DNA from: Coriaria nepalensis
Lineage: Eukaryota > Streptophyta > Magnoliopsida > Cucurbitales > Coriariaceae
Reading direction: 5' to 3'
Assembly: GCA_027186245.1 (NCBI GenBank)
Contig: CP114496.1
Coordinates: 999,501-1,063,500, forward strand
DNA: 64,000 nt
The notes under the pieces were generated by a model. It did not search any database. It saw only the letters and a program-made list of their open reading frames with translations, and was not told where the DNA came from. A program made the translations under genes and the position numbers. Shown here piece after piece: positions 1-13,817 of the stretch (positions are counted from its first letter, which is position 1; each line of letters opens with the position of its first letter).

Positions 1-408
1 ATGGAATCGGAGATCCAATAAACAAAAATAAATACCAATTTATATCGGATCATATACATACCTACTACAAATCCAACTTAGATCTTTTAAACCTCAAATT
101 TATTAGTTTAAGTCCTAAATTTTAATGATTTTAAATCGTAAACTCATTTCGAAGTTTTGTACCTTACAATACATTATTTTGAAGCAATTGATTTATACCA
201 AGTCTTACAGGTATTGGAGAAGAGGTGAATTCGTAGTGATAACTCCAAAAAATGAGAAATTTTTGTACAGGCCCGATCCACCTCAAAACTGTAGACTAGG
301 AAACCCCCGTAAGGACACTGCATGTGGTTTATCCATAATCCGACTAACAAAGTTGATTATATCTACCAACAAGATGGAAAATTACATGTTTTGATATTCT
401 TTTGCGTC
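1..408. other. 3' flank of the TRIP4-like gene
   Basis: This stretch lies beyond the predicted stop codon of the minus-strand zinc-finger gene and probably contains its 3' untranslated region and terminator. The short open frames here have no recognisable domain and are AT-biased. I see no other gene. Confidence 0.4.
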
Positions 409-2766
409 TTAGGCCATTTCCACGGTAAGATGTTTCAGTTCATTGTTGTCATGTTGGACCCTCCCTGTTATCTCCAAGCACATCCCATTGGTAAGAGCCT
501 TCTTTGGGCATCTGTCTTTTACTGGTTTTTCTCTGGGACCATGGTCAATAAAGACTGGTTGAAATATGAGATTTGGGTTTGGTCCAATCCGGTTCACTTC
601 CCTTTCTTCAGGGGGCCTTAGTATTCCTTTTTCTGCTTCCAATTCAGAGACTCCATCTTCATTCATAAGAACCTGCAGAAAAGAAGTACAGTTAAGAACA
701 AGATCAAGATACAGTTAAAATCTAATCATAACTATTTGCATGCATTTTCGCAAATGGGTGAAGCTAGGTAAGATTCTGTCGGCCCTTACCAAGTGTAGTA
801 GATTCTGGGAGCTTAACCTGAAATCTAGTTTTTAAGCCTTTACTATTAGACTCTATTTGGGAGCACTTACTATAAATCCAGTTCATACCCAAAGTCCAGT
901 TAGACCTATCAAATTCAGTTTAGAATCATAAAATACAACTAAAATCCACTATTCTAGACATCATTTTCATTTAAGAACTCTACCCAAATGAAGTTAAAGT
1001 GTCGCTAGATTCAGGGACCTTAAACTGATATTTGTGATTGGCCCAAGTAAAATTTTAGTCCCAAACTGGCATTTGATATGCCGACAGCTAAGATGCACTC
1101 GTAATCACTAGAAAGACGCAAATCATTCAAACCTTGCGCCCAACTAAGTCAAATGTCACAACCACTCTATTCCGTTTAGCTTTCTCTACCGCTTCAATCT
1201 CCTCCCGCCTTTTCCACAAAAGCTCCTTCTCCTGAAAAAAGAAAAAAAAAATGTTGAACCATCCAATAGATAAAATCCACAGATTACAAACTTTGTAGAT
1301 AACAAGAAAATAAGCAAGCACCTCCTTGGACAACCAACTATTCCCTTCAATCTCGTAGTAATCGCTCTGATCATCAATAACAGTAGTTCTAGCAGCCGAG
1401 TTCCGGTCATAATCAACTAGTCTCTTGGCATAAGCTTCAGCAGCTGCTTCAGCATCTGACACTGGGGCCACATATTCCTCCAAACCAGCATAACTGCTCG
1501 ATTCTTTCAGAACAAGAACACCACAAAAGCTACAGGGCCCCTCTCCCTCTTGCTCACATACAATTTTCCCACAAGACAAACAATTCCCCACTAACCCATG
1601 TCTACGGGCTTGGCAAGAACAGGGCACTCCCTTCTTGAACACAATCGACCCCTTCGCAGCCTCTGCTAGAGAAACAACTTTTCCGGATTTCTTCTTTTTT
1701 GAATTTCCTTGATTGTTGCCTTTGCTTGCATTAGAAGAAACCGGGTTTTCTGAGTTACTAGACATTGAGCTCTTCATCAGTTCTTTATCGGTATTGGGAG
1801 GCATTGTTTTTTGAGATTTCTTGGTTCCAATGGCTTGAACTTCATGGGAGGGAGGTTTTACATAGGCTTGTACTTCAGAAGTTGGAATATTTGAGGTGGT
1901 TTGGTTGGAATCGGAATGGCCTCGAAGCCGTAGATACTCTTTAATTACAGTTTTGCCCACTTCTTGCCCGACTATGTTCTGTTATAAAAATGAAACCAAT
2001 TATAAGTTAGAAGAACTTCATTAGACCTCCTAGAGATTTTGAAGAGAAAAAGTTGTAGAAAGTAGTCTTAACTATTGACATCCATTTTATAAGAATCCAA
2101 AAAGGATTCAACTTTACTCTCACCTATCCTAGGTCTCATTTGAGGAAGCGTTTCGATCTCTAGTTTGACGGTTCAAAACTCTCAGTTTCGGGCATTTACC
2201 ACCTTTCTTTTTTGGGCAACCATTTGGCACACAACCTAAGCAAAATGAAGTTGTGCTCAAACTCCAATTTCACAAGCTTTGCCATACCAAGGCTTAATTT
2301 AGGACAGGCAATACTAGGTCAGCTCTAAAAGTTTCTAAAAATATGTGAAATCTGTAGTATAAGTGGAGCTTTCATATTAGGAGCTTGAAGAAGAATGTCA
2401 AATAGCCTAGCAGCAACGCATTAGGAAGCTGAATTCAAAATTATGCTAAATTATGCAGAAATTTTCAAGCAAATTTGTCATCCCAATAAATCTTAATCTC
2501 CTGTTCAGATTACTAGACGATTCCTCAAAACTAAAATCCAAAATTCAGATACGTAAGGATAAAATCAACGATCCAAAATTCAGCCAAAAAAAAAAAAAGG
2601 GGAGATTGAAGAGAAGTACGTCAAGGTACTCTTTAGCGTCTAGAGGTTGGGCGAGCTCGCAGTAGGAGACCAAGCCGGAAATCATCTCCTGGTCCAATGC
2701 CAAACCGGTCTCCATCTTTTGACAGAGATCCATCAACGCCTTCTCTAACCATTCTCCAGGGGATTC

Positions 2767-2769
<3 letters not shown>
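409..2769 (-). CDS. TRIP4: Activating signal cointegrator 1 (TRIP4/ASC-1)-like C2HC5 zinc-finger protein
   Basis: Four exons on the minus strand: 2769-2620, 1978-1322, 1231-1133 and 672-409. All junctions are GT-AG and the frame is kept throughout, giving 389 residues. The N-terminal exon encodes a conserved helical start (MESPGEWLEKAL...). A basic, Ser/Lys-rich linker leads to a full C2HC5 zinc finger with ligands C170, C172, H177, C183, C186, C191, C199 and C202. The last exon carries the ELEAEKG and CLEITGRVQ segments typical of plant homologues. In animals the protein is a transcription cointegrator and a ribosome-quality-control (ASC-1 complex) subunit in nucleus and cytosol. The animal protein ends in an ASCH domain; this model, like plant relatives of about 400 residues, does not include one. 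The start is the Met just upstream of a CT-repeat leader. Family assignment is strong; the exact last exon is slightly less certain. Confidence 0.88.

Positions 2770-2798
<29 letters not shown>
2770..2798 (-). repeat. (CT/GA)n microsatellite in the 5' leader
   Basis: A nearly pure CT dinucleotide run (GA on the gene's strand) sits directly upstream of the TRIP4-like start codon. GA/CT tracts are common in plant core promoters and 5' leaders, so it may be transcribed as 5' UTR. The length is likely polymorphic. Confidence 0.8.
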
Positions 2799-2801
<3 letters not shown>

Positions 2802-3905
2802 TTTGAAAACGGGTTAGGGAAGGACGACACTTATCGAACGACAAGTCGTTAGAGAAAGCATTGCACCGACCCAAGAAAGAGCCTGCCATTCGTAGTTATC
2901 GAACTACAGATCGTTTTAAGAAACATCTATGAATGTATGCTCTCTCGAACTTACGAATAACTATGATTTAACCCTCTGAACTTTTGAAAATCTACGTTTA
3001 CCTCTTCAAATTTCTAAAATATCAGAAATTCATTAAAAAGATATTGGCAAATTTATTCATTATTTAATTTCTTACGAGTTATTAGTGCTAGAGTTGTTAG
3101 TGATGGTTGATAGGTTATTTAAATAGTTGTTGCTAAAACATTGTGATTATCTTTAGGATCAGTTTATTATTTTGAAAAGCTATTAAGATGGGGATTGTAT
3201 TTAGCTTCGAAGAAATAGGACCGAATAATAATCAATAATTATAGTTGATTCAACATCATAAATTAGACTACTTACAACGTAAATAAGTATAGTTATTGAC
3301 GGAAAATCGTCAAGTGTCTATCAATTGATATCGGAGCTAAATTGATTCTCTCATACTAGTTCAAACACAATCATGATGTTATCTTAAGCTTACATATTAA
3401 CTTTTTTATATAGTTAATACATAACATATATTGTAAATAATTCAATCACGTATTGAGTCTGACTTTAATATAATATAAATATTTAGATTTTCAACTCAAA
3501 ATTAATTCTCTTTATATATTATATTTTCAAAAAAAAAAATTTCGGATGTAAATGATATATTTAAATACACTCTTAAAATGGAGAGTAATCTCATCCTTTA
3601 TCTTTCCTCCTATTTCGATAGCAGTATAAAATATTGGTGGTTGATGAGCCTGAAAATTCCGAGTTCTCTTCCTAATTAAGTAATTAGCATTCCATTTGGT
3701 AGCTAGACTCGTACTTGAACTGTCAACCTCAATACTGCATATATCATCCCTTACGTAATTGTTATTCATATATTTTCTTTTAGGTTGATTTTTCTCTCCA
3801 AGAAAACCACAATAGAAAAGTAATCATACTTTATTCCTAGAGTTTGGTACTTTGCTATTTAAATCTGCCGTTAGAATGCAAGCTAAGTACAACAAAGTGA
3901 GAGAC
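2799..3905. promoter_or_regulatory. Divergent intergenic region, TRIP4-like / GSTU
   Basis: About 1.1 kb separates the start codons of the minus-strand TRIP4-like gene and the plus-strand GST, so it must hold both promoters. A TATTTAAA box lies near 3856, only about 50 bases from the GST ATG, so either the leader is very short or another TATA element is used. The rest is AT-rich with no clear gene. Confidence 0.45.
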
Positions 3906-6900
3906 ATGGCAGATGAAAACAAAGTGACAGTACATGGATATTGGGCTAGCCCTTTTGTCAAGAGAGTAGAAATCGCCCTCAAAATTAAGGGCGTACCCTA
4001 CGAATATGTGGAAGAAGATAAGATGAACAAAAGCGCATTGCTTCTCCAATACAATCCTGTTTACAAGATGGTTCCTGTACTTGTTCACAAGGGAAAGCCA
4101 ATTGCAGAATCAGTTGTCATCCTTGAATACATTGATGAAACTTGGAAGAATGGTCATTCACTTCTCCCACAAGATCCTTACATAAAAGCTCAAGTCCGTT
4201 TCTGGGCCAACTTTCTTCAAGAACAGGTATGTACATACAGTATATGTATATATGGGTGGAACCACAAATAAAAACTAAGGGAGATAAACAATATTATATA
4301 AAAATCTATTTTTAACAAAAATTTTAAGGTTTTATTGTCGAAGTGTTAATATTTTTTAAGGTAAATTATTAACTTTAAAAAAGTTGAAAAAGGATCAATA
4401 CTCCCCTTAAGTTTTCAAAACTTTAAGGTGTTCTATGAAAATTTAATGTATATATATATGTTTACCAATATATGTTTGAGCCCTCCATTCACGTGAATGG
4501 AAGGTTAGACCATGAGAATTCTTAATTAGTTGATACTTACCACTCAGTATATTGTCACTTGTCCTAATTATTGGACTCATCTTATGATATGGCATTAAAG
4601 TTTGAGATACTTTGAATAGTATATGATCTTATAATTTATAATTTAACTTGTTAAAAAAAGTGAAAGGACTACCTTACCCTCATTACCAAAAAAAAAGACA
4701 GCTTTCTTCTTTTTCCTCACTTTAGTCCATTTTCCAACCTCTTTTTCATCCATGTTCTTCTGCACTATATCACCTCTACTTAGCATCATCTTCTGCATGA
4801 TCATAATCTCTTACCACTCATCATATAGACTGGTTTTCCAATCAGTGATCATGATTTCAAAATAGTCTAGTTTAAAATCTTTATTTAAGTATTTTGGACT
4901 AGTTTAAAATGTTATAATATATATATCATTAAATTAGACTCTTATAATTTTTCATAAAGTTTATGAACACTTCAATCGAAATTATATAATTCGAGATAAA
5001 AATTCTTGAATTTGACTGAATAATATTGAGTTTTGATTCGAAATATTGATTTCGGACCAATTCTAGATATTATAATATTATTAAAAAATATATATCATAA
5101 AACTAGACTCTTAGAGTATTTTATAGAGTTTATGAACACCTCAATCAGATTTATATAACCTGAAATAAAAATTATTGAAGTTGATTTAATTTTGAGTTTT
5201 CAAACCAAGATTTCGGACAAGATTTCAAAGAAAATTTGTACTGTAATTAAGTTTGGAGCAAGATTTCAAATTGGTCTAGTATGTGATCTTTGTTTAGGAA
5301 TTTCAGATAGCTTTTAGATGTTATAAAATCATTACAAAAATGTATCATAAAATTAGACTGTTAAGATTTCTATAAAATTCAAGAACACCTCAATCAAAAT
5401 TATATACGCTAAGATAAAAATTCTTGAAGTTGACTAAAATATTTTGGTTCGAGATTTTGGACTAAGATAATCATTTCAGACCAAGCTTTTCTGTCTAACA
5501 ACAATGTTATAAAATCATAAATATATATCAAATTTTGCTCTAGGATTTCAAACTAGGACAATCATGACTTTCGGTCTAACAACAATATTATAAAATCATA
5601 AAATATATATAATAAAACTAGACTCTTAGAGCTTTTCATATAATCCAAGAATACTCGATCGAAGTTACATAAGCCGAGATAAAAAATTTTGAAATTGATT
5701 GAATAATCTTGATCTAGGAATTTCATACTAGGATTTAGGGTTTAGGAGTTAGAGTTTAAGGTGTATGGATTATGGTTTAATTTTAAGATTTCAAGTTTTT
5801 GATTTAAGGTTTAGGGTTTAAGCTTTAAGATTTAGGATTTACGATTTAAGGCTTAAGGTGTATGGATTAAGGTTTAAGTTTAAGGTTTTAGGTTTTAGAT
5901 TTAGGGTGTTTCGGATTTTAAAATCATCAACCCTAAAACATACACCTTAAAACATAAACTTTAAAACTTAAATCTTAAATCTTAAACATACCTTAAACCT
6001 TAAACCTTAAACCTTAAACCCTAAATTCAAAATCTGAAACCTTAAACTTAAACCATAATCCAGATACCCTAAACTTTAAATCTAAAACCTTAAATCTTAA
6101 ATTTAAACCCTAATCCAAATACCTTATACCCTAACACTTAAACACTAAATCTTAAAACTATAAATCCTAGTATGAAATTCCTAGACCAAGATAATTCAGT
6201 CAATTTGAAAAAAATTTATCTTAGTTTATATAACTTCAATTAAGATGTTATTAAACTTTATGGAAAGCTCTAAAAGTATAGTTTTATAATATATATTTTT
6301 TAATGCATTGATAATGTCAATGTTAGACTAAAAGTCTTAGTCTGAAATGATTGTCTTGGTTCAAAATCCTAGACCAAAATATTTAGTCAACTTTAAGAAT
6401 TTGTATCCCTCTTATAGAACTCTAATCGAGATATTCTTTGACTCTGGAAAGCTATAATAGTATAATTTTATGATATATTTTTTAAATAAATTTATAACAT
6501 TTGAAAGTTATCTAGAATTCCTAGACAAAGATCACATATTGAACCGGTCCAAAATTGATTTCAATCCAAAATTTCTTTGAAAATTTGGTTTGAAATTAAT
6601 ATTTTAGATCAAAACTCAATATTATTTAGTCAGTTTCAAAATTTTTTATCTCATGTTATATAACTCTGATTGTAGTGTTCCTGAACTTTATATAAAGCTC
6701 TAAGTGTCTAGTTTTATGACATATATATATATATATATATATATTATAACATCTAGAATCATTTCAAAGTGCCTGGATAAGATTTCGAACCGAACTAGTC
6801 TAAAATCATGATCACGGATTGGAAATATTTTTTTCAGTTTGAATTCATGATCACCAATCTGCAAACGGTGCAAAACATAAACAAAGAAGAAGGAAAAATG

Positions 6901-8018
6901 AGTTCGATTCTTGAACGAAAAATGAGAAAAATAGAGTTCAATTGTTGAATAAAATTAGAGCAAAAACGAAAATCCATTTTTCAAAGGAGGAAGAATAGGT
7001 TGAAGGACTTTACAAAAAAAAAAAAAAAAGAATGAGTTGAAGGTAATATGGTAATTTACTTTCTTTTTTTTTTTTTCTGAATTGAAAATAAAACTAAAGG
7101 TATTTGGCAATAGTTTTCAAAGTTGAGTTACTCTTCAATTTTTCATCCATTTTAAAGCTATTGAGCTAATCATCCCTTAAAGTTTTGGCTAAATGATTCC
7201 ATGCCCCTAAACTATCATCCTATTAGATTTAGGCTCATAAACTGCCACATCTTAAAAATATTACCTTAAACTATCATCATAATTGACTTAATCCCCTTAA
7301 ATGATCATATATTAGAAATACTTAAACTAATCATTCTATTAGACTTAATCCCCTTAAACTATCACCATTAAAAATACATATCTTAAACTTACCATCAGGT
7401 TAGACTTAACTCTTTGCATTTCAGGGGGCTTAATATGTGATAGTTTAGAGTGGGTAAGTCAAATAGGGTGATATTGTAAGGAGAAATTTCTAGGACATGG
7501 TAATTCAGACAAACTAAGTCTAATATCATGATAGTTTAGAGGAACAAAATATTATTTCCCTAAAGTTTTTGGACAACCACAAAAGTAACATGTCCACAAA
7601 AGTAACATGTCCATGCATTTTTGTTATGAAAATGTAGTTGTCTGATGCTGCGCGGAAGGTACTAAGAAGTGAAGGGGAGACACAAGAAAAGATCTTGAAC
7701 GAAATACATGCTAAAATGGTTGTGCTTGAAGAATATTTGATCAGGAATATCTTCCCTGATGGAAGAACCCCTTCATCGAATGAAAACAATTTAGCGTTTC
7801 TGGACATAATGATTTCTCCATTATACACTATTAGTAAAGCTGTTGATGAAACCATGGGAGTGAAACTTATAGAAGAAGAAAAAACTCCATTGTTGTTCTT
7901 ATGGATTACAACTCTCAATGAAATCCCACTAGTCAAAGATAGTATGGCTCCTATTGACAAATTGGTGTCCCTTTTTCAATCTATGAGAAGGAAGGCTCTT
8001 CAATCTAATAGCTCCTAA
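3906..8018 (+). CDS. GSTU: Tau-class glutathione S-transferase (GSTU)
   Basis: Two exons, 3906-4226 and 7638-8018, give 233 residues; the phase-0 junction joins ...FLQEQ to LSDAAR.... This single-intron position is diagnostic of tau GSTs. The N-terminal thioredoxin-like half has the catalytic Ser15 (W-A-S-P-F), the KMVPVLVH cis-Pro segment and the glutathione-binding E68-S69 pair. The C-terminal half is the all-helical substrate-binding domain, intact to the stop. Tau GSTs are cytosolic dimers that conjugate glutathione to xenobiotics or oxidised metabolites, or act as ligand carriers, and are often stress induced. I chose the internal Met (MADENK) because family members start there; an upstream in-frame Met at 3852 would add an atypical 18-residue tail. 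The 3.41-kb intron is far longer than usual and is packed with repeat elements. Confidence 0.9.
4650..7090. repeat. Large foldback (inverted-repeat) element 1, inside the GSTU intron
   Basis: Two arms face each other. The left outer core, CCAATCAGTGATCATGA near 4838, pairs with TCATGATCACGGATTGG near 6812. Between them, AT-rich sub-repeats of roughly 190 bases recur as 'tagactcttag...ttcata...cctcaatc...ttatata...gagataaaaatt' on the left (about 4860-5700) and as reverse complement on the right (about 6170-6760). The apex is made of degenerate TTTAGGG-like heptamers that switch strand near 5920. Weaker flanking similarity (AGTGAAAGGACTACC left, GGTAATTTACTTTC right) suggests true ends near 4655 and 7075. 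No coding capacity is seen. It looks like a non-autonomous DNA element and is related to the element at 52.7-56.5 kb. End positions are approximate. Confidence 0.65.
6718..6745. repeat. (TA)n microsatellite
   Basis: A run of about 13 TA dinucleotides in the right arm of foldback element 1, within the GSTU intron. Confidence 0.85.
7185..7555. repeat. MITE-like inverted repeat with internal direct repeats
   Basis: The left end (CCCCTAAACTATCATCCTAT near 7203) is the inverse of the right end (ATCATGATAGTTTAGAGG near 7525). Between them 'ttaaactatcat...ttagacttaatccc' repeats three to four times, roughly every 60 bases. This is the layout of a small foldback MITE in the GSTU intron, just upstream of exon 2. 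Autonomous partner unknown. Confidence 0.55.
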
Positions 8019-8454
8019 TTAAATTTGAATAATTATTGTGTGGTCTTCAATTATGTCTTTATGGTTTGTCTTTATATTCTAATACATAGCCATCCTATTA
8101 TATGTGTTTAATATAAATTATTGTATCATTTCTTTTAGGTTGATTATCTATTAATATTAAGGGATTATTGATTTGATTTCTTGGTGAAAATAACAATAAA
8201 AATGATAATTTTTTTTTGTATTTATTGAATTACATAGAGAATGAATAGAAATAAATATGAAAATGAAAATAATAATTTTTTTTTATATCTGTTTAAAGAA
8301 GAAATTACAGAATTACATAAATATCACATTAGATTTTAAAAATATATTCTATAGGATCTAAAGTTTTGTACAGTGGCTCTTTATGCGCAGCCAGTGATAG
8401 AGAAAAATATAGAGTTCTTCTCCTTACAAAGGTTGTATTTTTGATTTGGTATCA

Positions 8455-8646
8455 GGTATAATTATCCGTTCTATCTCAAAAAAGCTGAAGAAGAGGTTAT
8501 TGGAATCAAGATTACAGACCAGGAAAAGATTCCAAGAACATTCAGTTGGTTAAATGCTCTTAGTGAGCACCCATTGGCTAAGGAGATTGCTCCGACTAGA
8601 CTCTGACTCTTCTGCAATCAATTAGACACAAGGCCTTGAAAGATTA
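8455..8646 (+). pseudogene. Truncated tau-GST pseudogene (3' exon remnant)
   Basis: Translation gives a YPFYLKKAEEEVIGIKI...FSWLNALSEHPLAKEI segment matching the C-terminal half of a tau GST. A one-base frameshift near 8602 then moves to the frame encoding LTLLQSIRHKALKD and a stop at 8644-8646. No N-terminal exon is visible. An 'atcag' acceptor-like site precedes the first residues. It lies about 440 bases after the intact GSTU gene, so it is best read as the remains of a tandem duplicate. It shows clear divergence from the intact copy. Confidence 0.8.
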
Positions 8647-9206
8647 GTGCTTGTTGATTAAGGGTTTACAAGAGTAATTGGCATTAACCAATATTTAAGC
8701 AAAGGGTATTATTTTCTAATGTAATTGCTGTACTATTTGTCCCAACCTATGGATTGTTTACCTCTTAATAGTGACGATTGTAATGCATAAAAGTCTTAAG
8801 CATAAGAATATTCTTCAATCATCTTCAAGACATTATACATAAGAAATAATTATCTTCCTTTTTTTTAATTTATATATCATATTTTAAAAGGAAAAAAAGG
8901 AAAATAGAGACAGAATTAAGAAATTTATTTAATACAGATAAAAATTGTTATATAAGAATTAAAGTGATAAAAATAGGTTATTTATAAAATTTTAAAAATT
9001 TATTTATAAATTCTTAATAATTTTAAAAAATAATATTTAAATTTTAATAAATTTATAATTTAACCTAAATATTATTTTATCTAAGCATCGTTCTAATAAG
9101 TTTTCCAAATAGATCCTTAATCGATGTAAATTAAATTATATGGGGATGAAAATGGAAAACATTATAAATGGTGGGACTGTAATAATAATTTCTGCCAATA
9201 TGACTA

Positions 9207-11169
<1,963 letters not shown>

Positions 11170-11878
11170 AATTTCATGTTATTCTTCTCACTTTTTGAAT
11201 TATGTTTTTGCTTGAACGAGTTTTTTTGACTTGTACAACAAAGTACAAACAATGGTTATGGATTCTAGTCTCTTAGACAATATTGCTGAAGCCCTTAACT
11301 CTTAATTCTAGTAAGTCGGTAGAAATATAAAATGCCGTATAAAAAATGGAAGCAGAAAGGAAGATCCAATCTAAATTATTGCCCTGTGGCCTTATTGGTA
11401 ATGTGGCAAGCCCCATTCTATAAAACTTGGACGTCAATTTTAGAAAATCTGTTTTTAAAAATCGTTTCCTAATACTACAAAATTTTGAGAACAAAATAGA
11501 GTAGTTTTTGATGTAATAAACGCTATTATAAATATGAATGAATATTTATAAATCCGATTTTGAAAGGATCGTCGTAGCCAAATAAAAAAAATGAAATTTT
11601 AAAAGGACTGATTGACCTCTAATAACTTCACGACCCTTAGTTATTATTTGCTTTCTATCCTTCTTTTTATTTATTAATGTGACAGGAATTATGCTTAACT
11701 TTTGAAGAGTGTTAAGGATGTATATCTATCTTTCAGAATATATGGGGTTAAGATTTAGTTGTTAAAAACTTTGGTGGAGGTAAATCTAAATTACTCGGAA
11801 AACAATCGGTCACTTGTTTAAACCTCCAAATTCAAACACATCCAAGCTGAACAGCTTGAACAGAACAATGCGTACAGA
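11170..11878. other. Intergenic, RPL34 3' flank to PPR pseudogene
   Basis: This is AT-rich non-coding DNA, starting with the RPL34 3' UTR. No gene or repeat is recognised. Confidence 0.4.
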
Positions 11879-12345
11879 ATGAATTGTGCTCGAGATCTCT
11901 GCCTCGCTTTACTGAGAAGATGCAAAACCCTCAAGACCGTGCGCCAAGTTCACGCCTTTGCATGCAAAACAGGCTTAAAAACCGACCCATTATTTGGCGG
12001 AAAGATCCTCCTTCACTGTGCCTCCACCATCTCTAACGCTATTGACTATGCTCCCGTCCCTTATTCGTATCCTTTCAGATTCCGATTCTTTTCAAAATGC
12101 TCTCTACCTGTTCATTGAAATGCTTCACAGAAAATCTACAGCTCCTCCCGATAGCTTCTCTTTTGCGTTTGTACTAAAATCGGCCGCTAATTCCAAGGAT
12201 TTAAGACCTGGAATGCAATTACAGTGTCAAGTTTTTAGTTATGGGATGGATGCACATCTTTTTGTAGGGAATAATTTGATCGGTATGTATGCAGAATGCG
12301 GTTCTATAAACTTTGCACGCAAAGTGTTTGAAATGTCTAATTCAA
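11879..12345 (+). pseudogene. Pentatricopeptide-repeat (PPR) protein pseudogene, 5' fragment
   Basis: The start encodes MNCARDLCLALLRRCKTLK and a 'RQVHAFACKTGL' segment typical of the N-terminus of E/DYW-class PPR proteins (organellar RNA editing and processing). Near 12050 the frame breaks: similarity continues in another frame with SDSFQNALYLFIEML, PPDSFSFAFVLKSAAN and LFVGNNLIGMYAECGSI...ARKVF. The residues that should link the first helix-turn-helix to the next are missing, so a deletion of several tens of bases is the likely cause. The fragment ends near 12345-12386, where an LTR-like repeat begins; the remaining roughly 400 or more residues of a normal PPR protein are absent. Non-functional. 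Confidence 0.82.
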
Positions 12346-12389
12346 ATGAAGAAATCATACCTTTATCTATGCAAGTTGATCATTAAGAC

Positions 12390-13350
12390 TGACACTACGA
12401 TCTATTATATCAATCTTTAACACATTAGGATATGTGTGCACATAGAGATGACAAGATTTTTTCTCTTTAAGGTGTCTTTTCATCTTTCTAAAATAATTTA
12501 GAATAAAATGTATTTATAAAGTTCTATTAAGTTGTTATATAATTATTTTATAAAATAAATTTCAAAATTCACCACAATATTTAAATATATCTTTTAATTA
12601 ATTAATTCTCTAATTAATTATTTAATACAAATTATCTTTTAATTATATATTTACTTCAGAGAACTATTTTTTTTGCAAATAAATTATTTCTCTATATTTA
12701 TTACTCTTATCATATATAGTGTTTTATAGAGCTACTTGAGGGTCATTGACTTATAATTTCAAACTTTAATAAATTAGATTATTAATTAAACTATTAATAT
12801 AATAAATCTTATTTATTAATCATAATATTATTCTACTAAAAATATGAGATTGCACTTTGGCAATTATAGAACAAATTACTGAGCAATCTCTAATAGTCAA
12901 TTGATATTATCATTATATATAAGTTAATCTTTTAATAATTGATTCATAATTAGAGCTAGTCAAAATTAACATTTTATAGATAAATGATATATTGATAAAG
13001 AATTAATTTATATTGAGTTTAGTCATATATAATCAAATTATATAAAGTACATCCACTAAAATGTCTATCTATATTAGTTATCTGAATTTAGATAATTTAC
13101 ATTAATAATGCTAGTGGATCGTACTAGTAACTATTAATTAAAATTTTCATACTTTAATATGTTGCAGACAGTTTAATTTATTATCTATAATCTTAATAAT
13201 CTCGTACTAATACAATATTATAGTTACATAAATGAATTTAAAATTTTATGATATTTATACATATTATTTAATCATAATATATTTAAATAATTATATAAAC
13301 AAATGCACTTTTATTAGTTTTATAAGATTGTTCTTATTATATATCATCAG
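12390..13350. mobile_element. Copia-type LTR fragment
   Basis: About 950 bases align in the same orientation with 46.35-48.03 kb. Shared landmarks are 'atatgagattgcactttggcaatta', 'acaaattactgagcaat', 'ttgatattatcatta' and 'tgctagtggatcgtactag'. The 46-kb copy starts with TGTTGG next to a primer-binding-site-like sequence, so this copy is read as a 5'-truncated LTR of the same family. It abuts the PPR pseudogene and marks where that gene is lost. Confidence 0.6.
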
Positions 13351-13817
13351 GATACTAGGCCAAACAGTTTGTACAGACAATCTGTGAATTTGTATATCCT
13401 TCTTGAGGAAAAAAAAAAAAAACCAATATCTATGATAATAGAATTGTACTCAAATGAAGAATCTTAAGTGAGATGGTTGTTTGCTCACATATGAAAATTA
13501 AGAACCATAAGGAGTTAGGGAAGAATACAATTAATCGAATGTCTGTAAGATGTATAGTTCAAGAACACCTTGTAAATGATAATCATTAGCCAAAAATCAA
13601 CATTATCCACCTGACAAGGCAAGGTTCACACTGTCTGAGACAATATAAACCTTGATGATTGTAATGGAAAAATATGTATATATATATATATATATAGTGG
13701 GAAGATGTTCGGTCAGTCCCCGCTTTCCAGGCACAAACCAAAGCTAAAAGTTTTCCAACTGTGGTGGAAAAAAGAATCTTGAAAAGAATAAAAAAGCAGT
13801 TGGCCCTTAACTGTTGA
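13351..13817. other. Intergenic / COBL7-like 3' flank
   Basis: This holds a poly-A run, a (TA)n tract at 13677-13695 and the likely 3' UTR of the minus-strand COBRA-like gene. No separate gene is seen. Confidence 0.35.

Noticed and set aside
125..621. Two overlapping plus-strand open frames
   Set aside because: They are antisense to, or downstream of, the last TRIP4-like exon and show no domain. The minus-strand exon explains the coding signal.
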